In this document: piece by piece, positions 61,028 to 64,000 of the stretch
Numbering within the stretch: the first letter of the stretch is position 1
Layout of the letters: every line of letters starts with the position of its first letter
DNA from: Fervidibacter sinensis
Lineage (GTDB): Bacteria; Armatimonadota; Fervidibacteria; Fervidibacterales; Fervidibacteraceae
Reading direction: 5' to 3' (one strand)
Assembly (NCBI GenBank): GCA_032161045.1
Contig: JAVHTH010000016.1
DNA length: 64,000 nucleotides
Made by a program: the position numbers and the translations under genes
The notes under the pieces: generated by a model
Databases searched by the model: none
Seen by the model: the letters and a program-made list of their open reading frames with translations, nothing else
Told to the model about the DNA's origin: nothing

Positions 61028-62032
61028 ATGGGAAGTTTGACAGAAATTCGGTGCGCTGTTATCGGCTACGGTATGGGTAAGTTTCACGCTGAGGAAATTG
61101 AGCGGACGGACGGGATGAAGTTGGTCGCAATTTGCGATGTTAACCCACAACGATTGGAACAGGCTAAAAACGACTTCCCGCAAGCCAACACTTACCAAAG
61201 CGTGGACGAATTGCTGGCTAAAGAGGACTTTGACCTTGCTGTCATCGCAACGCCTCACAATTCTCACGCCCCTTTGACCCTCAAATGCTTGAAGGCAGGG
61301 AAACATGTCGTCGTTGAAAAGCCTATGTGCATAACTGTCAAGGAAGCGACGGCGATGATAGAAACGGCAAAGCAGAAAGGACTCATGTTGACCGTTTACC
61401 ACAATCGCCATTGGGATGGAGACTTTATGGCTATTCGCGAGGTAGTGGAATCTGGTCTCATTGGCGAAATTTTCCGTGTTGAAATGTTTGGTGGGGGCTA
61501 CTACCGACCCGGACATCAGTGGCGCTCTGATAAAACTGCGTCTGGCGGATTGTTCTACGACTGGGGTGCTCATTACCTTTGGTGGCTGTTACAATTGATT
61601 CCGTATCCGATTCAAAATGTTGTCGGCGCTTTTCACAAACTCAAGTGGCACGATGTGACGAACGAAGACCATGTTCAAGCCCTTATCCGATTTGCCAACG
61701 GCGCTGTCGCAGATGTCCAGTTTTCAACCCTCGCATCTGCGGGCAAGCCTCGTTGGTTCATTTTGGGGACAGAAGGCGCTATTGTGGACAGGTGGGAAGG
61801 CAAGTTTTCACTTCACTTTTTCGTCAACGGTGTCCGTGCAGAGACGCAAGTGCCATACAAGCAAAGCCGTTGGTTTGAGTTTTACAGAAATGTCGCCAAC
61901 CACCTTTTGCATGGAGAGGAATTGGTCATAAAACCAGAACAAGCCCGCAGGGTCATTGCCATTATGGAATACGCCGAACGCTCCACCAAGCAAGGCGGGA
62001 AAGCGCTGGCGCTGCCATATGAACAGAGTTGA
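61028..62032 (+). CDS. Gfo/Idh/MocA family oxidoreductase
   Basis: A 334-residue NAD(P)-dependent dehydrogenase. The Rossmann entry is VIGYGMGKFHA, the catalytic lysine lies in VEKPMCI, and the second site region reads YDWGAHYLWWLLQ. It belongs to the same superfamily as the enzyme at 8.8 kb but the two are clearly different in sequence. GGGGGGG precedes the ATG at 61028. It follows the RbsD/FucU-like gene in the same direction. The sugar or polyol substrate is unknown. Confidence 0.9.
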   Translation: MGSLTEIRCAVIGYGMGKFHAEEIERTDGMKLVAICDVNPQRLEQAKNDFPQANTYQSVDELLAKEDFDLAVIATPHNSHAPLTLKCLKAGKHVVVEKPMCITVKEATAMIETAKQKGLMLTVYHNRHWDGDFMAIREVVESGLIGEIFRVEMFGGGYYRPGHQWRSDKTASGGLFYDWGAHYLWWLLQLIPYPIQNVVGAFHKLKWHDVTNEDHVQALIRFANGAVADVQFSTLASAGKPRWFILGTEGAIVDRWEGKFSLHFFVNGVRAETQVPYKQSRWFEFYRNVANHLLHGEELVIKPEQARRVIAIMEYAERSTKQGGKALALPYEQS

Positions 62033-62046
62033 AGGCAACTTCTCAA

Positions 62047-62268
62047 TCAGTAAGTCACGAACGGCAACAACCCCATAATGCGGGCTCGTTTAATTGCCAC
62101 TGCCAATTGGCGCTGGTGGCGGGCACAGTTGCCCGTTTGTCTTCTCGGCAAAATCTTGCCTTTGCTGTCCAGAAACCTTTGCAACCTGCTGATGCTTTTG
62201 TAGTCAATGAACCTAATTCCTTCCATGCACCATTGGCATCGCTTTTTCTTTTTACGACGCGCTGCCAT
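62047..62268 (-). CDS. rpsR: 30S ribosomal protein S18
   Basis: A 73-residue ribosomal protein. CQWCMEG, IDYKSISRLQRFLDSKGKILPRR and TGNCARHQRQLAVAIKRAR match S18, including cysteines in the zinc-binding form. GAGGTG lies nine bases before the ATG at 62268. It is the last gene of the rpsF-ssb-rpsR unit; rplI, which often follows, is absent here. Confidence 0.95.
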   Translation of the reverse strand: MAARRKKKKRCQWCMEGIRFIDYKSISRLQRFLDSKGKILPRRQTGNCARHQRQLAVAIKRARIMGLLPFVTY

Positions 62269-62401
62269 TGACTGTCTCACCTCGTTACCTCCTTATCTCG
62301 GTTTTGAGTTTTTCGTTCAACGCTTTAAGTCGCAGTTAGCCACGAAACAAAAATGCAGTGGCGTTCTAATCTCAACTCATCCCGCCTCCACCAACCCCGT
62401 T

Positions 62402-62872
62402 TCAAAACGGAAATTCTTCTGCTCCTTCTTCAAAAGGCGGCAGTTCTTCCAAGACCGAGTCGTCAATGGGCACATCTTGCTCAGGAAGTATGTCACTTTC
62501 CAAAGGCGTTGGGTAGCCACTTGCAACTGGCGGAACTGCGGGCGCTACACCTTCTGGCTTTCTGTCCATGAACTGAATGGCAAAAGCGATGACATCAACC
62601 GATGTCCTTCGTTGTCCCATTCGGTCTGTGTAGTTGCTCACTTGCAACCTTCCTTCAACCAGAACCAGTCGCCCTTTTGTCAAGTAACTTTGAGCGAATT
62701 CCGCCAGTCGCCGAAAGGTGACGATGCGAATGAAATCCGTTTGCTTTTCCATTCCCCTTCTCGTCGGTCTGTCAACGGCGAGCCGAAAAGAAGCGACAGG
62801 AATTCCATCGGGAGTGTAACGGATTTCAGGGTCAGCAACCAACCGCCCAACCAAAATCACGCGGTTGAACAT
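62402..62872 (-). CDS. ssb: Single-stranded DNA-binding protein
   Basis: A 156-residue SSB that protects single-stranded DNA in replication and repair. The OB fold is recognisable from MFNRVILVGRLVADPEIRYT, with FRLAVDRPTRR and GRLVLVEGRLQVSNYTD. A flexible, acidic C-terminus ends GAEEFPF, a variant of the DDIPF tip that binds partner proteins. GGAGGTGG lies before the ATG at 62872. It sits between rpsF and rpsR as in most bacteria. Confidence 0.95.
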   Translation of the reverse strand: MFNRVILVGRLVADPEIRYTPDGIPVASFRLAVDRPTRRGMEKQTDFIRIVTFRRLAEFAQSYLTKGRLVLVEGRLQVSNYTDRMGQRRTSVDVIAFAIQFMDRKPEGVAPAVPPVASGYPTPLESDILPEQDVPIDDSVLEELPPFEEGAEEFPF

Positions 62873-62975
62873 CAATTGCCACCTCCGTGCAGGCGTGCCT
62901 TTCCTTGCGGCAAAAGTGCAATAGCGGGACGGATTTTCCCCCGCCCTCACTTATTGCACGCTTGCACGCAGGTGC

Positions 62976-63431
62976 TTACGCCCGCGTTTGAATGACCATA
63001 TGCCTCAAAACTCGCTCCTCAAGCCTTAGCATCCGCTCAAGTTCCGTCACCAAGTTAGGCTTCAGCCAGAAATTGAACACCACATAGATGCCGTGAGTTC
63101 GCTTCTTGATTTCGTAAGCCAAACGGCGAACATCGGAAACGCGAACATTATCAACGACGCCCTCTCGCTGCTCCAAGAAGTTTTGCACCTTCTCAATGAG
63201 CGAGTTGAGTTCGTCCTTAGGAAGCCCAGCGTCCACAAGGAAAATCAGTTCGTAACTGCGTGCACCTTTCGGCGGTTCTTTTTTCCGCTCAGGTGCAGCA
63301 GGTGTGACGGTCACTTCCGCAGTCACATCCGTCGCTTCAGTAATTCGCTCTTCAACCGCAGTCGTGGTCTGAGCGCTTTCTTCAGTTTGTTCAAACTCAG
63401 GTTCAGGCAACTTTTGTTCCGTCTCGTTCAT
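62976..63431 (-). CDS. rpsF: 30S ribosomal protein S6 with acidic N-terminal extension
   Basis: A 151-residue S6, which pairs with S18 on the 30S platform. The S6 core (about residues 58-150) starts ARSYELIFLVDAGLP and includes RRLAYEIKKRTHGIYVVFNF and ELERMLRLEERVLRHM. Before it stands an unusual extension of about 57 residues rich in Glu, Thr, Val and Pro (EQTEESAQTTTAVEERITEA); S6 normally begins at the core. The ATG at 63431 follows GGAGGG, so the extension is expected to be translated. First gene of the rpsF-ssb-rpsR operon. Confidence 0.93.
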   Translation of the reverse strand: MNETEQKLPEPEFEQTEESAQTTTAVEERITEATDVTAEVTVTPAAPERKKEPPKGARSYELIFLVDAGLPKDELNSLIEKVQNFLEQREGVVDNVRVSDVRRLAYEIKKRTHGIYVVFNFWLKPNLVTELERMLRLEERVLRHMVIQTRA

Positions 63432-63503
63432 CTCGTTCCCTCCTGCCAGTCTATTGTGGAATTTGGGATTTCGGGCGCACTTTGTTTCTCGTGACGCCCG
63501 ACA

Positions 63504-63512
63504 ATTATAGCA
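63504..63512 (-). promoter_or_regulatory. Extended -10 promoter of rpsF-ssb-rpsR
   Basis: On the minus strand TGCTATAAT is a perfect extended -10 element, 73 bases before the rpsF start and just after the end of the SRPBCC gene. No good -35 is visible. Confidence 0.65.
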
Positions 63513-63524
63513 CACTTGCAGCGT

Positions 63525-63986
63525 TCATTGCGCTGTCCCTTGTTCGGCGACTTTCGCGATCCCTTCCAATAATTTTTGTGCCATTTGTTCCACGATTTTG
63601 CGGACAAGTTGCTGAACCAATGCCCCGCCTATCGGCACGCGATACTCGTAATTGACGATCAAACGCATCTTTGTCCCTTCTGGGTGCGGCTCAAAATACC
63701 AGTCGCCCTCATATTTGTCCAAATCGCCTTCTTGAAGGGCGAAGCGACAAATTTTTCGCTCCTCGTCCCATTCGTCTCGCTCAACCCATTTCGCTTTCAA
63801 ACCGAACATGGGCACGGATGCTTCCCATTCGCTTATGACAATTTTCCCGTCCTCGCTTCGTTCCAGCACTCTGATAGCGGTCACATAGTCAAGCCAGTCT
63901 GGAAACCGCTCCACTTGACGGGCGACAGCAAAAACTTGCTCAACAGGTGCACGGGCAATTTGCTCAACCACTAAGGTTTCCGCCAC
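63525..63986 (-). CDS. SRPBCC (START-like, COQ10/cyclase) family protein
   Basis: A 153-residue helix-grip protein that should bind a hydrophobic ligand. The family pattern is visible: ARAPVEQVFAVARQVERFPDWLDYV at the start, SEWEASVPMFGLKAKWVERDEW, and a final amphipathic helix. It resembles polyketide cyclase/dehydrase and COQ10-type proteins. GAGAGGTG lies six bases before the GTG at 63986, close to the window edge. Function unknown; the gene may be complete, as the start is inside the window. Confidence 0.82.
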   Translation of the reverse strand: MAETLVVEQIARAPVEQVFAVARQVERFPDWLDYVTAIRVLERSEDGKIVISEWEASVPMFGLKAKWVERDEWDEERKICRFALQEGDLDKYEGDWYFEPHPEGTKMRLIVNYEYRVPIGGALVQQLVRKIVEQMAQKLLEGIAKVAEQGTAQ

Positions 63987-64000
63987 AGTTCTCACCTCTC

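Overview
The window reads as a dense, ordinary-looking bacterial chromosome segment with about fifty protein genes, one tRNA gene and no rRNA, phage, transposase or CRISPR array that I can see. An outer-membrane porin, a lipoprotein with a lipobox, a PEP-CTERM protein, MurA and MreB point to a rod-shaped, double-membraned bacterium. A 2-oxoacid:ferredoxin oxidoreductase, an archaeal-type single-domain KaiC ATPase, a DacZ-type diadenylate cyclase and an AMMECR1 protein suggest an anaerobic or thermophilic lineage near Armatimonadota/Fervidibacteria. That placement is inference from gene content, not a measured phylogeny. Ribosome binding sites are strong (GGAGGT types), and several promoters share an extended -10 of the form TGCTAYAAT. 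The two 100-base N runs are flanked by exact 127-base direct duplications, which marks them as scaffold joins of a short-read metagenome assembly.

Layout. 1-4.4 kb: KaiC-like ATPase, tRNA-Thr, two tandem cation diffusion facilitators and a polysaccharide deacetylase. 4.4-12 kb: carbohydrate and surface genes (DUF6807/PmoA-like protein, secreted Ig-repeat protein, Gfo/Idh/MocA dehydrogenase, GH29 fucosidase, PEP-CTERM protein). 12-21 kb: MscS channel, RecO, 2-oxoacid oxidoreductase alpha and beta, MFS transporter, membrane HEAT protein, M48 protease. 21-25.5 kb: repeat cluster with gap, gamma-glutamyltransferase-like protein, agmatinase-family protein, porin. 25.5-32.9 kb: murA-mreB, diadenylate cyclase plus apolipoprotein N-acyltransferase-like protein, zinc dehydrogenase, AMMECR1 and a small dihaem cytochrome. 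32.8-44 kb: HD-GYP protein, ParB, RecA, RecX, RNase Y, an envelope TPR/HEAT pair, ClpB. 44-50.5 kb: PAS/GAF kinase-like sensor, glnA and an amt gene behind a promoter and terminator-like leader, FkbM methyltransferase. 50.6-58.3 kb: Dxs, NadE, an AbiEii-type toxin-antitoxin pair, PurL, NYN protein. 58.3-64 kb: second gap, S58 peptidase, TPR protein, RbsD/FucU-like protein with a Gfo/Idh/MocA enzyme, rpsF-ssb-rpsR, and an SRPBCC protein.

The most unusual signals are not large gene clusters. They are: (1) dispersed repeats of about 60 bp that fold as a cloverleaf with an outer stem, two variable arms and a central TTTT hairpin; (2) a leader before amt-glnA with promoter, 5' hairpin and a complete terminator hairpin, which looks like an attenuator; (3) key-residue replacements in otherwise intact proteins: Amt second pore histidine to glutamate, histidine-kinase phospho-acceptor histidine to tyrosine, and a metal-site residue to glutamine in the second CDF copy; (4) a small membrane dihaem cytochrome translationally coupled to an HD-GYP protein. 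I saw no obvious multi-gene defence or biosynthetic island.
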